The notes: generated by a model not told the origin, from the sequence alone. A DNA stretch of 64,000 nt from Acanthornis magna (GCA_036785705.1 JAWUZG010000056.1:17342001-17406000), one strand, 5' to 3'. Positions 12,257-26,489 are shown, counted from the stretch's first letter. Program-made: numbers and translations.

Positions 12257-15200
12257 AGTCCATACAAGAATTCCTACAATGTTGGTGGCCTGGTTGTACT
12301 CAAAGGTCATGATTTCAATTGAATTTAAAATCCCCTCCGAGATCAACAACAAATTCTTCTGGATTCTCATTTTCAAATGAAAAGAGGAAGCAAATTTTTT
12401 AAAATGCGCCAGGAAACATTAATTATAAACTAATCTAAATGCATCATCACCCTATAGTGGTTTTGCCTCAACCCCGAGAAGTGAAGTGCGTTCTGAAGTG
12501 CAGCCAAAGGTGATTTTTGGGATGGGGTTCAGCCTCCACAGGGTCTGTGGAAGCTGCCGAACATCAAAACCAATTCAAGACACCTGAAATTATTCTCCAT
12601 TGAGATCCACATGAACATTTTGATGATGCCAAGTGCCATACATCATTAGAGCTCTTTATTCAAGGTGCACTTTATGCTTTACTTGCCATAGTATAATAGG
12701 AAACAATAACGGAATAATAAATGGAGAAAAATAGTTTGTCTCTTGTCTTTGTTTGGATTTCTCAGTGTGTGAGAGCAACACGTGTCTGATTTTCATCTCT
12801 CCTTGAGCAGCCTGAACTGACAGATTGCCCATAGTCTGTTCTGCAATCTCAGTGCCAGCACATGACAATAGACAGCCCCACGGAGTGCCTGGGGAATCTC
12901 AAAGGGAATAATTTAGCACTAACCAATAGCTGAAGGGTGACCCAGTTCGGAGAGACCTGGAGAGAGACACATTGCTGGTGGCTCCAAGCATGTGTGGCCC
13001 CACGCAGGCACGGTTAAAAGGCAGATTAATCGGCAGTCAGGTGTGAGGAACAAAGCCAAGGAGCCCTACTGAGGAGCACACGGCATCCAGCTCCTTTTGG
13101 AAAGCACTTTATGAATTAACCTAGGCTGAGGTTTTTTAAACTGTGAGCATCCAAAGCTTCACACCAGTGTTTCTCCAGCCTGATCTGTATTCCAAAGCAG
13201 TGCTGCTCACATAAATCTCAGTGCTGTTTTTTACTAGAGAGTGAAAGGGAGAAAAGCTGCTGTTAAATCAATAGGCTGCGTTGCACACCACAGTATATGA
13301 AAGTCCTGGTGCTGTGCTTATCATTTGTGCTGCCACCAACTAATTGCTGTCCCTTGCACTTCATTATCCCCTGTAATATGGTTACAATAACAGAGGATGA
13401 CAAATAAGAACTGTTATCTTCTCCAGGCCAGTCTTTCCTCGCAGGGTGAGTTCTCATTCAAATCCATCTAGCTGGATGAATAAGATTTACCAGATTACAC
13501 ATGGATTTAAAAGGTTTAACACGAGCAGTGATGGAGAGCTGCCTTAGGAAATATTTTTACAGGCACACTTTGGGGATCTGGCACAAAAAACTCTTTACTG
13601 CTGCTTTTGTACCCACCATGGTTTCCCTTAGCTCTCCCTGCATTAAGGCAGCAACGCTGGCAGACAGAAAACCTGGTTCTATGAAATCCTAAACGTGCCT
13701 TATGCCTTCCCTGAATCAGGTCTGCCAGTCATTCACACACCAGAGAGGCGGTCTGATTCTTTTGATGTTAAATTAGATCCTGGAACTAATAAAACTGCCT
13801 ACATTGATTATGAAGCAGAAACAGACGAAGAATATTACGGATAGGAGAAAAGAGTTTGGGTCTGGCAAGAAAGGATAAAAGTATCTGATCATTAATGGGT
13901 GGCCTAGTTAAAGAAAGTCCTTTGTTGCAGCAAAAAAGAGGAATTGTAGAAAATGTGAATGGAACCTCCAATGGCCACGTTATGGCCACCTGGTCTGTGG
14001 TGAGGCTCAGGAGGGGAAGAGGAGCCTCTTCTGCAGCTCCCAAAGTCTCTGCAGGAGATCAGTTTTTCCCATTGGATATAAAGGATGTGCAGAGTGTCAA
14101 AAGGAAGGAGTGATGGGGATAGCCATTATTACGAAGTCTTTATGCTAAAGAGCCTCAGAACATCAGTGTTCGGATGCAAAGTCATGGGGACTACAAGAGG
14201 CTGCAATGGAAACTCAGCTCTTTCACCAACCAATGAATGCATTTATAAACGACATTGCTTTAATCCCATGGCAGCCTCACGCATGCTCAAAAGTCAGCAT
14301 TTACCCCTGGCATCCACAGCCCTCACAAACAGCACCAAGATTTGTCTCCACTAAAGGAACAATTGCATTAAGGCACATATTTGCATAATTAAAGACACCC
14401 ATAGGTGAAGGAGCACAAACAAAAGCATAACAAGGAACCATTTCTTTTCCAAAGCCTTCCAACCCAAATTTGAGGTAACTAATTGCCCAATATGTGGTGG
14501 CTGGAGGTAGTTCCCACTCTTACCTCATGCTCAGCACACTGTAAACTTCTGCATTTTTCTAACTCCTTGGGGAGATATTGTTTCTTTCCTTTTTATGTTC
14601 TAGATGTTCTTTTTGTTTTCTGCCTGGTTGCAAACTACTTATAATCAAGAATTTCTCTTAGAAAACAGCATTACATAAGTGTCCATCATTATGTGTAAAC
14701 TGGCTCTAAATATCTAAGGACCCCAACTGTACATAAAAATAAATCTGAATATGCCCATGAATCAATGTCTCATTTGTATTATTTCAAATGCTCTGCTAGT
14801 TAATGATGTCTTGAATTGGTTTATTATTATTATAACCTCTCTGATAGTTAAATCAATCAAATAATCAGTGCTGCAGTTCATCAAATATACACCTCCAGGA
14901 AGATGCTGCTTCCCTTGCATACTGCTGAGGAAAACCAGCATTTCTTTATTACAGACATGATTAGTTTGTCTTAATATCCTAGAAATGTGGTGAAATAGTG
15001 CCTCGGAGGTAACAGTGAACTATTTTTGCGTATGTTTATAGCGTTTCTGTTTTTCTTAGAAAGAAAAAGATGCAAATGGCACTGCAGCAGCTCCATTGGA
15101 GTCAATGGTGTGTCCTGGCTGCAATCTGCTACTCACCACTGCCTCATCCCAGGCACTCACACCCTTCCAGAATCCCACCCAGCATTTGTCTCCTCACAGC

Positions 15201-16689
15201 TGTGCTGTGTCACACCGGTTTTGCTTTTTCCCTTGTATTGAGCCAGTCTTTCAGAAGCTTTGCTACATCTGTGTGGATATCAGCTTCTCTGTGAACAGCA
15301 TTAAAAGGAACTACTTGTCTTAGCACTGCATTGACATTATCATGGCAAATTGCTGTAAAATATCACTTGTAGCTGTAATATTAGCACAATAAAATATTTT
15401 AAATTTGCCTACTGTGTCTCAGAGCTTGCCCTGATGGTGAATTACTCCGCATAGTACATTAACAATGATTCTAATAATTGTCAGGAGCACTGATGGACAT
15501 TTTGTTCTCCTCAATGGAGGGAGAGCACAGCTCCAAGGACACAGGCGGTTTATTAAATTTCATAACTCTTGCCTTTCAGGTAGGTGATGTGGAAGACTTA
15601 CACCTATACATCAATTATAAATTTATTGTGCTAATAGCTGGTAGGATTTGAGCATCTGCAAGCTGCAGTTTTCTGCAGAGCTCAGGATCAAGGCTTCCCA
15701 TGCAGTGACTCCCATTACAGCCTAATAAAGATGAATGTGGCCAGTGTTGCTCAGAGAGAGCCTTCACTAAATGAAGAAAGCAGCTCAGTGAATGTGGAAT
15801 CTGTACAGGAGCCAAACCCAACTCCTTTTTCTAACTCAGAGATGCAACATTTGGGCAGCTGCCCAAGGAAGGGAAGAGAAGGAAAACCAAGTCTGCCTGC
15901 ATTTTTATTTCTCACTGACTCTAAGCCCACAGTTATAAAACCTAACTAAATTCTTGATTTCTTTATGTGTGCTGTTCCAGACTCTTTAATCCGTGATTAT
16001 AGGAATGTAATTGATATGCAGGCCATGTTAAATGCATTATGGTAACTCTGCAGTTAGGGATGTAACATATTCCCACTAAATTTCAGTATGATGCAGTCCG
16101 AAGTGAAAACAAGATAAAAGGAATTCAGAAGATGAGAACTCAGTGGGGTTTCATAATCCTCAGAATGTGCACAGTTGAGAGGCAGAGCTCCAAATGACCT
16201 GGACAAATCTGCATAAAGTTTTTTAGCAAACACAAATGAATTCCTGAAGTAATCACTCCATCAACACATGGGATTGTATCTCCACCTCTCCCACTCTTCA
16301 CTTCTGTTTGCAGAAGAAGTCTTGCATAATAAGTAAAAACTGCACTTGCAATGTGCTATTTTTTGAGCCTTTAGGATGAACACTGCTCAACCTGACTACC
16401 TGGTGGATATATTTAATAATTTATCAAAAACGGCTGTGCTGTGCCTGATTCTAAGGGGAGAAATAAGGAATGATAACCTGTAAATATTAGTTTGTTACAC
16501 AACTTTCAGAATCTAAAGGCTGAACATTAATGTAACCTCTGCATTGCACAAAGGAGCGAATTTGGCAGTGACGGCATGTTCCAAATTTGACCCATCCCTC
16601 TGAGGAAGGTTCTCAAAGATAGGATGGTTGAGAAGTTTTTTTGGAAAAGAAGTTACATTTGGTAAGCAAAAGTCAAATTCTGTTCGAAC
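12257..16689. other. Unique intronic sequence
   Basis: This is mostly AT-rich sequence without repeats. It includes a short coding-like acidic frame at 13720-13844, listed separately. Other open frames are short shadows. Confidence 0.5.
13720..13844 (+). other. Coding-like short acidic frame with acceptor-like start (doubtful)
   Basis: After a pyrimidine-rich stretch ending in ccctgaatcag, one plus frame runs about 41 codons to a TAG at 13842-13844. It ends in a tyrosine- and acid-rich tail (...YIDYEAETDEEYYG), and the frame is also open upstream to about 13660. The composition looks like a protein C-terminus, but A-rich purine DNA gives similar peptides by chance. I do not recognise the sequence. 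It is antisense to the MEGF11-like gene. Confidence 0.1.
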
Positions 16690-17165
16690 TGAAACAGTGC
16701 TGCTCAGCTGGGCAGGAGGATCTGGTGGGTCTCTTCCAACACTGTCTGTGCATGAGCTGACACAGCAGACCCTGTGCAGAGGGTTGGCACAGCTGGAAGG
16801 GACTCCCAAAGCTGCTCCTGGCCAGCAGGGCAGTGCATCCCTGCAGAGCCCCAGGCAGTGCCACTGCAGTCCTGCTCTCTGTGCTGGGCTGTTCAGAGTC
16901 CTGGGTGCACTGGGGGACCTTGGCAGCCCTGCCCAGCCTCCCTTGGGACCCCCAGGCCCAGCCCAAGGACCCAGGGGCTGCATTCCAGCTCAGCCCTGGA
17001 CCTCCAGCCCCTGCCGGAGCTGTGCTGGGGCTGTGTTTGTCCCCAGCTCTGTCCCAGCTGGGCTCTGCCTGCCCAGGAGCCCTGTGGGTCCCTATCCCAT
17101 GGACTGAGATCCCAGCCTGACCTCACCCCAGCCTCCTCACCAAGGACCTGCTCGGTCCTTTGCAC
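16690..17165. other. GC-rich block with open frames on both strands
   Basis: This is a locally GC-rich, C- and G-alternating stretch (many cagccc, cccagg and gctggg words) in an AT-rich setting. Frames of roughly 90-160 codons are open on both strands, typical of GC-rich non-coding DNA; their peptides are low-complexity (A, P, G, L, S) with no domain. It ends with a 7-bp perfect inverted repeat (17142-17148 with 17154-17160, loop tgctc). CpG is not especially frequent. Confidence 0.4.
16705..16745 (+). mobile_element. Possible short CR1 3' remnant
   Basis: The words gctgggcaggaggatctgg and tgggtctcttccaaca resemble the plus-orientation end of some avian CR1 subfamilies, where a gatgatctngtgggtctcttccaac segment precedes the octamer tail. 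The octamers themselves are missing here. Confidence 0.3.
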
Positions 17166-20100
17166 TTAAAACAGGGTTAAACTTGTAAATTCCTGAAAAA
17201 ATGGTTTTTAAATCATAGGTCATTTGTTCATGATAATTAGTGTGTGACATCACTCCTGCTAATGTTCAACATATGGTCTAATGCAATACTACATTATTTA
17301 TCGCTACATTTATTATGTTACATAAGCACAAAACACACAAAGAGTCAAGCAGCTCTAGGCTGCACTTGGTTATGTTAATCCTCTCAAGTACCATGGTATT
17401 TCATAGCACCTCTTAATAGCCAAATCTTTTCTGCATCTCGGCTGCTGCCTGGCAGTCTGGCTAAGAGAGATGTGGGGGATCCATTCCTGTAGCTGAGATC
17501 TCACCCTGCCTGCAAGTGCCTCACCAGATGGTCAGCATATTGCATTTTCCCCTTGGTAACATCCTTTTTTCTCCCTGCATCTGGAACTCAAGGAGGAAAA
17601 TACTTCTGTTGTTTCCTGTAGTGCTGAAGGTAGGGATGGATCCTCAGCTCCCGCACGGTGCAGCTGCCCATGTCTGCACAGTGCTTTAAGCTGACATACA
17701 CCCGAATTTTGGTGCTTAGTTCACCCTCTCACAGCTGGTGATGCACCAGGCAGGGAACTGCTGTCTCTTTGATCAAGGATTTCCACAAAACAATTGCTTA
17801 TTTGCTCTCAGGTGCTTGAAGTGTTGCTTATTCTATTCCGATGCTGTTTTGAAATGGCTTTTAACATTCATGACTTTCATTCTAAGGTGTCTCTATTAGT
17901 TGATCAAAAGGTATTCTTGACTCATTCAGAGGCTCTGGAGCTCTTCCTGCCTATTGTCCCCTAATCAGAGTCACAGCCCCGGCGTGATGCTCTTCTCCAG
18001 AGGAGCACTGAGCCACACAGGAGGTCACTGGTGTGAGGCTGCAGCCTCTGATTGTTTCCTTGCTCTCAGCACCAAGGAATGGAATGGCTTTTTAAAAAAT
18101 CCTGTGTTTGCATTAACTGGTAATGTGTTTGGGAGGGAATGACTTTTTTATTGTAACATTTTAGCAACAGCTCAGAGCTTTGAAAAGGCATCACTTTAAT
18201 ATGCACAGTGCTCACCTCCTCAAAGAGCTGATACTCCAAAACACTTTCCAAAAGAGTAACACACGTTACAGAGTATTTTAGGAGTTCATTTCCCAGCGTT
18301 TCCAATTTCTTTAGAAAACAACATCCTGAAATCACCAATCATTCCAGAGCCTACACTAACATGACAGCTTGGCAAAGGGAGAACCCAAACGTGCTGCCTT
18401 GGCAGTGCCCGTCTGGGGTGTCCCTGCTGGCACTGGAGCCCTCCAAAGCCGCTCTGTCACCCCCTCCTCACCCAGAGAGGGGACAGAAAATACAGCATTG
18501 GGGTCTGCAGAGCCACTCCTTTCACATGCTTTCACTCCTCCCACCAGCTGCAAATGCACAGTTTTGGGGTTTTCCCCATCCTAAGCCTGCTATCCTGGAA
18601 AAGCCCTGATGGGCTCAGCCTTGGCCTGTGCTGGGTCCATCTTGGAGCAGGCTGGCATTGGCTCCATGGGGCATGGGGGAACTTCTGGCAGCTTCTCCCA
18701 GAAGCTTCTCAGCCCTGCAGCCCCCACGACCAAACCCTGGCCGTGCAAAGCCGATGCATGACTGTCACTTTTTAAACTGGCCACAGCAGCCAAAGGTGAG
18801 ATCCACATAACCCAGGAAGCAGAAATCCCTGACTTGCTTGGGCTGCAGAAGGAAACCTTCAAAAGCTCTTCCCATCAAGAATGGAAATTTTACTTTCAGA
18901 AGTGGTAGAAAGTTTAGAAGCTGAAGTGTCCCTGGGTTGAAGTGTGCACAGTGCTGATGCTGCATTGGATTTCCCTGTGCTGTCTGAGGTGGGTCTGGCT
19001 TTGCTGGAGCCCACACAGGACTGACAAACTCAGCCCTGGCCCCTCGAGGAGCAGCTTCTCAAAGCTCCTTGTGCTTGTTCTGGTTCTGTGATCGCAGCTA
19101 CACAGATCCTCCATCAATTTTCAAAGTGAAATTTAAGACTTTGGAGAATTTCCCCCCCAGATATTCCTCACTAATGTCTCTCGATGAGGTCAAATTCCTC
19201 CTCCCCTTTTACAAATCTGTAATACCTGCTTTTCTCTCCAGACTAATTTTGTTTTATAAACTATTAGCTTCAAGGAGTTACTCCAGAGTACCACTGTTGT
19301 GTGATCAGAATATAAACCAGAGGGAATTGCCTGTGTGTGTTCCCATCTATACCATTCAACCAGTCTCTCCTTTTCCCTGTTTTTTCACTCTCTCCTAGTT
19401 ATCCCTCCCAGACATCTTCCAAATCCCTTTATTGGGTTTTGTATTTAACAAAGAAGCAATGAACCCACAGAAGTCTCCCTTCATTACCAGAGTATTGTAA
19501 TAGCATCTTTCTTTACTCATAAATAGTATTTCAGCACCGTGAACATCTGCACTGTGGGAAGAGAAACTGGAATTGTCAACGGCCTGAACAACATCAGCTC
19601 AGAGACTCCTGGCTAAAAGACCTTCCAGTCATGATATTTTGCATATTCAAAAGCACAACCATATCTGGAGAGCTTGATTCACTTTAAGACATTTAAGATT
19701 CCTCTGATCTCTCTTCAGAAGGACCATCAGCATACCTAAATAAAATTTACATTTTCATGTGCCAGGATAAGGAAAATTGACTCAGGAATATGATATAATT
19801 AGGCAAACTTGAGTCAAATAGGGTTTTTTTCAGTGGATCTACCTAGAAGAGACAATTGGGCAGTGTAGGGTGAGGAGTTTATTCACAAGCACTTCAGATG
19901 AGCCAATAAATTCTCACCTGGCTTTTCTGCATCACCCACACATTCACCTCAGAAGCACATCACAGAAACCTTCAGACCATGTCCTTTGTTCCGTGGGGAG
20001 CTGAAGTCATAGAAATCATTGAAGTCATTAAAGTCTCTTAGGAGCAATGACCAGGGTGCCACATTCCACTGACTTTCCATGATGGAATTCCCACTGAAGT

Positions 20101-23100
20101 CACGGGGATCTCACATAAAACAAATCTCACATAAAACAATCAGTGCTGGATGTGGTTCCAACCAATCCATTTCTTCAACCATAGTTACAGTTTTGTTGAT
20201 GGATGTGAGTTCTCATTACTGCCGACAATTTTTACATACCTAATTAATTCCCCCGAGCTCCCTATTAAAACTTAGTGCAGTGTTTGGCCACAGCCTAGAG
20301 GCGGCCTTTTTGCTGGAGAAAATTCCACCTATTTGATATCAGTTCCTGTAAGTTTTTAAGAAAACTGGAACTAACCTTGACATCTGAGTCATACAGACAT
20401 TTCATCCAAGAAGAACTGGATAAATAAGACAGGATTTGGTGGCAAGAAGTGTTTTTTTTTGTGCAGTATGAGAAGAGCTTAGACAGCATCCTTGGATAAA
20501 AACAAAGTCAAACTTGATTCATACTGATTTATACAATAATCTAAACAGAACTCTTGAAGGATAAAGAGACGTGGTAGAGACAGTGATGCAGTTCTCTATT
20601 ACTGAGGATGATTTAGGCTGTGGATAAAGCCAGAGAGCCTTGTGCCTATGTCCCTGGGATGCTTTGCTCCCAGGTAAGAGTGCTCTGCATGGGGATGCTC
20701 AGGCATTAGGCACACAACTGATGGGCTGTTCCAAAGCTGCTCAGAACAACAGCACTTACTCCAGCCAGACACTTACCCATATGCTTCAACTGAAGCCATT
20801 TCTATTCAACAAAGCGTGAGATTAATTTTAAACCTGCTCTTGAAAGCTGTGTTGGACTCAGTTTAAGTGAGTAGACACTGTGAGCAAGGAGGGTATGATG
20901 CAAAGAACCCCCAGAGCTGGAGGCAGGCAGAGCCAAGTGGAGTCAGGTCCTGGGAGCTGCAGGAATGGCCTGACACAGACTATCCCCAATAAATACCAAA
21001 CAGGCTTGGAAAGGATCCAGAAAGGGCTTTGCTGCTGTTGGTGTGACTCTCCCCCTCATATCCACCTGCCCCTTGTCCATTCCCTCTGTCTGTTCACTGG
21101 TGGCTCATCCCTGGCTCCAGGGAAGAACACCTCACCTGAAGGAGGTTTAAACCCCAACTCAGGGCTTATAGACCCTTCCCACCAACCCAAGGAAGACTAT
21201 TTTGATGCTCAGTTATGCTTGAAAGCATGCTTGTGCTAATTTTTTTGGGTAACTTTTCCTTCTGGAGCACCCAGGTGACAGCAGGGCTGAGCCCTGAACA
21301 CCCCAAGGAGTTGTCACTTGGTGGGTCAGTCTGTCCTAGGGACACTAAAGGGGCCAGGGACAGACTGGACACCCCAACATCAGAAGTTGTTGCAGTGTGT
21401 AAGAGGCTCCCTCTGTCTCTTGTCTTTCCTTGCAGGGAATGAAGAAGAGGGACATAAAACCCTTCAGTCACTTGCTGAAGTCTTCACTGTTGCAAAGATG
21501 AAGTAGTTGGAAAGGAGCTGGAGTCATTCAGCAATTAACTGACATTTTAAAAAACAATTCTTTTGCAAGATTCAGGCAACTCTTTTTATTATCTAGTTAA
21601 TGGTAGCACTTAGAGAAGCTAATTTTATGTGTAATAAAACTTCATTACTATCCCTTCTTCGGAGAGAAGGGTGCAGAGGACAATTGGAATAAGAAACATA
21701 TGGTTTCTTATACTTTTTCAGTCATATACGTGCATGTGATGCATTATAGGTACCTAAAATCTTTTTTTCCCCTCTTTCTTTCCATTTCTGGAAAATGTGC
21801 ACTGCTGTATTCTTTCATGTCAGAGGTCACCTACCAAATCCCACTCTTCTCTTTTTTTTCCAATCACAAATCAATGATGAGGACAACAGAAGGTTAGAGC
21901 CATTTCAAAAATAGCACTGATGTTTCTTTCTTGCTTATTTGAGGTCTGGTGAGTGTGTTTGAGGCAGAGATTCCCAAGGAGAATGTTCCAGATCAGCAAA
22001 ACTGGGATGTGCTGACCCCCGAATGCTGCAGCTCAGGGAACAGGGAGGAGCTGCTGGGCAGGCCCTGCTGCAGCCTTTGGAGCCTTGCTGGGAGCTGTCA
22101 GAGCAGCAGTTGGTGTTCAGATGGAAGGGAAATGAAGGCTGAGCACAGAGCACTGTCATTCTGCAAGGTGACAGGATGACATGGCTTTTAACTCTTGTTC
22201 AATCTATGGAGTTTTTCAGCTAACCCATCCCAATTCCCACGGAGCTGAGTTTTTACCACTCACTGTTATTAACCTGATACTTATTGTATTCAGAGTGATG
22301 AAAGTGGACAGATTGACATTTCATATAATATAGATTTAAAAGCATAAGATGGAGATTTCATAAGGAAAGTGCAGATTTGCAGAGTACACATATAATTTTC
22401 TAACACAAGGAAAGGAAAGAGCAACAAACCTGAGCTGGTTTTGCATAATCACCACTAAAGCAAGTAGGGACTTCCTCAGTGGGAAAATTCCAGTCTATGT
22501 CAGATCACTGCATAATTCAGGTGCCTTTCACAACAGCTCCACCAGCCCCACCTCACACTAACAACCACGTTGGCTACAGGTGAAGAGTTACAGGTTTGTG
22601 CTGTGAGAATTTGCCCATTGCACTGCTGAGGCTCCACCAATTGGCCCCCACTGAGGATCTGCTTGTGTCATTCCTCTGTAGGCTCAAGAAAAAGTAGCTG
22701 AACTGTGTGAAAAAGGCACTGATTAAAATACAAACACTTCTATCACAAAGAAAGATCATCTGGAAAGTGCTGGCAAAGGATATTTTGTTCTCTCCTTTTC
22801 CTATTTGTTCTAGCAGGACAAGCCAAACTCAGCTGTCACTTGCAATGCTGCAAGCAGAACAAGCTGGTGTAAACTCCAAAACTGCATTTGGAGTTGTAAG
22901 TGCTAATTTACACCAAGGGAGGAGCTGAGCCACTGGCAAATTCTACTGGTGCTGCTCAGCTCTAACCCAAAGCAGGAATTTTCTCTGCATCTTTTACTTC
23001 TGTTGGAGTTGGAGGAGTTTTATGAATATGTTTAACAATGAGCACTCCAGGGACACCTTGGTAAACCAAGCAAGAGGGAGAAGAAAGAAATTATAGATCT

Positions 23101-24913
23101 GTTTTTCAGACATTGCTGCATATCTCAATGAGTGCTCACGTCTTTATGCATTCCAAATCCTCCTCTGATGGGAGCAGACCCCTGCATTACTGCCTAAGTC
23201 AAAGGCAGGAGCAGTGATTTTAAAAAACCTTCTGATTTGGACCCAATTGTTTTCCATTCTTTGTAATTACTTTAACTTTCAACATCAGCTTTTCCTGTGA
23301 GCAATTCAGTAAGCAAATCAATTTTCCCTATTCCTAGGAGAGATTCTGTCTAGGTTTAACTTCAGAAAAAAATACTCTGCGACGGGGTATTTCAGATGTG
23401 TGCTCTTCATCTGAAGACAGCTCCTTCAGTCATTATTTCAGCTGCAGGTACAGTCTGTATCTATTTCCATCTAACTTTCCACAGACAGGTACATTTCCTC
23501 TACCCTGTCGGTGGTAGTGATAGCCTTTAAAAATATTGGAGGGAGCTCAAGAATCTCAGCTTTTCACTGTGATATACAGAACTTTCTTCTAATCATGGGA
23601 CGGTTTAAGATAAAAACCCTTATGTAGGAACAGCATTGCTATCTCAGCGATCTGCACTGGTGGATTCACAACAACTTTGGTCGCTGTAGTAATTCCACTA
23701 AAATGATGCTGCGTGTCTTTGGAACATCTTTGGGAGACAGGATTTTCTGCAAAGCAGGTGGCACAGGAAGGCTGTGGGGCAGAGCAGCAGGGAGCTGTGA
23801 AAGCACTCGGCTGGGGCAGCCAGAGGCCTGGGGCTCATGCCAGACTCACCCTGCTCAGCCTTCCAGCCGTGTCACAGCACTGGATGTTCCCTCATGCGAC
23901 ATGGGCTCGGTCTTACAGCGTTTGCTTTGCTTCAACCCATGCATATGCAAATGTAAACTTGGCCTAGGATGTGCTAAATGCCTTTCTAAATATGGATGAA
24001 CTCCTGAGTCGGAGCAGGATCACAGTCGTATCCCCACCTTTGTGAAATGTAAGAAGCAGTGGGAGGTGGTTTGTGCTTTGCAGTGCCATAAAAATACAAT
24101 GTTAGATCTGGCTCCGAGCCCATTGTACAGGGAATGATCTGAGAGCCCGGGGTGGAAAGAGAAGAGCCTGACCTACTGTGAGACATGAATCATGGCCCAC
24201 ATTTCATGCCTTGGTCAGCCCATCAGAAATCCTGCTCTGAGGTTTCTGTATTGTTTTTGTATTTCTTCAGTATTTCCAGATGAAAGGTGCTAATGTCCCA
24301 AACATCATTATTAACTGAAATTCATTGCCTAGTCAGAATATGTAAGAGCCTGATGTTATCTGAGACACACTGAGAACTGTATTACTACATAAAAGTAACT
24401 GTATTACACTTCACAAAGAATCTCAGCATTTATAGAGCTGAAAGAATGGTTTGAAAAATACATTTGTAATTTTAAATTAGACTTTTTAATCAAAGTGGTA
24501 GATTGCAGCCGCTACTCCAAACCTGGGCGCGTGACTCGGTTCCTAGTGAGGGTGTTCTTCAAACAGATGAGCAAAGTTTCAGGCTGAAAAATGTCCTTAC
24601 AATTGCAAGTGCCTTCTAAAGTACAAACTAGAAAGGAAACCTTAGGAATGAGAATTTAATGCATATTCTTTGAATCAAATGGTTCTGTTCAGTTCTCTGT
24701 TTTTGCTGGACATTTAGAGCCCCTCTAGTCAGCGTAACTATGAATTTGCTCTTGACTCTTTGGGTTTTCAGACTGTCATAGGCATCAGTAAATTGTTTTT
24801 TTCCCTTTTTAAGTTTTCCAGAGAGACAGAGAAAGGTGTTTTACCCAATGCTCACTAGAGAGATGCACATGGAATGGCAGAGCTGCTGCTGCCACCGAGG
24901 CACTTGTGTGACA
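17166..24913. other. Unique intronic sequence
   Basis: No exon or interspersed repeat was recognised. The stretch includes a 16-bp exact tandem duplication at 20108 and a mildly GC-rich segment at 23760-23900. Open frames up to about 119 codons have no domain. Confidence 0.5.
20108..20139 (+). repeat. 16-bp exact tandem duplication
   Basis: The word atctcacataaaacaa occurs twice with no gap. This looks like a simple local duplication from replication slippage. A weaker repeating gaagtcat-like pattern lies just upstream, near 20003-20036. Confidence 0.9.
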
Positions 24914-24965
24914 TCACAGAGTCCCAGCATGGCTTGGGCTGGAAGGGACAGTATAAGGTCTGTTT
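24914..24965 (-). mobile_element. Short degenerate CR1 3' tail
   Basis: The plus strand reads tcacagagtcccagcatggc then ttgggctggaagggacagta, matching the reverse complement of a CR1 tail (octamer region plus the tttgggttggaagggac block). The similarity stops after about 50 bp. Confidence 0.6.
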
Positions 24966-26489
24966 GTTCCTTTATTTCCCCTCCCAGCTGTGAAATTGCA
25001 GTCCCCAGGGCACTCCCCAGCAGTGAATCTTCTACAGCCTGACTGTTACACACTTCCTGGCAGGTAAGAGAATCAACTGTTCTACAGTAGCACTCCTGCA
25101 CATCCCCCATCATTTCCACTGATCTCCAGCACTGGACAGATCCTTTATCTGCCCTTCTGCTTCTCCCTGACTCTGCATTTCCTTCATTCTCTCCTCCCTG
25201 TTATCAGTGTGTGCTTGCCTACACCAAGCAGGGATGATCAAGGCGAAAGAACATGGACTCTATTGTACAGTGCACCTTCCCAGTTCATGCAGATGAGGTG
25301 ATGGTTAATCAGTTACTCTATCAAATACTTGGAACACGAAGGTATAGAGCTATAAAAATGCAAGGATCTGTTGTTTATTATTGTATGATGTCAATCACAG
25401 GCTGAGCCAGCGAATACAACCCAAACTCTGCTGTGTGCTCTCTACACAGGGAGCAAACTTCACCAGATAAAACCAAATTTTCTATTTAGTATCTTCACTA
25501 AATCTACTCCAATGTTATCTATGTTGGGAAACTGTACAGAAGAGTTTTGCAGCTGGACCACCCTTTAACAGTCTTCCAAATGCTGCCTTCAAAAGTGTTA
25601 ATTTCCTCCAAGCAAAGCTCGGCTGATCCAGATATTTTAACATTTATGACCCTTGTAGTCTCTTTTAAAGTCTTGATTGTTAAGACATTAAAGGTTTCTA
25701 TACTATGCTAATGGAGAGAAGGTGAGCTGGTGCGAGACATCTGCTTCTTGATAATAATTATCAGAGTAATTAAGTTTTGCCATAGCTGCTACAATAAGGA
25801 TCCAGTTTTGACATTTATAAGAGTGGCATTATGAAAAGCTGAACTCAGAATTATCTCTCTATCATAAGACTAAAACAATTACAGATGTTCTATTGATGGA
25901 TGCTGTGGTCCTCTTCTCAGCACAATAATTATCTTTTAATGAGCCCACATTAATGTAAATTGGATTCATCAGGAAATAAATTTCCCAATGAATGTGAGGC
26001 ACTCTACAGGTAACCTTTCATGAAAGCAAAGCAAATACTAATCTTGATCATTTGTGGACTAGAGATTTCTTTTCAGGTCTGAGACAAGGCAAAAAATCCA
26101 GGTGGATCACATTGCTTCCTGGTTTTGCAGGCAACTTGAAGATTTAATGAAAATAAATTGGATTTGTCACTTTTGTAAAATTTGCCATGGGTAATAATGC
26201 ATGTTTTATGTGGGTTCCTATTTCCATCATTCCTTAATTCACCTCAAAGAGTCATCAGTGCCATGGTACAAACAGAGGGAAGCTCAGTGTTAAATCTGCT
26301 GGATTATTCCAGCTGCTGTGTTCCAGGAATCCCTGCTGCCTTTCTGCCTCTGCTCCACACTGCTCCAGTTCTGCCATTTTCCTGGGTGTCTTGAGTTCTC
26401 TAAATATCAAGTTTCATTGAATGAAAACTTCTTGCTTCATGCCCCAAAAAACCCAAAAGGGTGAAAAGCAAATGCTTTTAAATCTTATG
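24966..26489. other. Unique AT-rich intronic sequence
   Basis: No exon or repeat family was recognised. Open frames are short. Confidence 0.5.
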
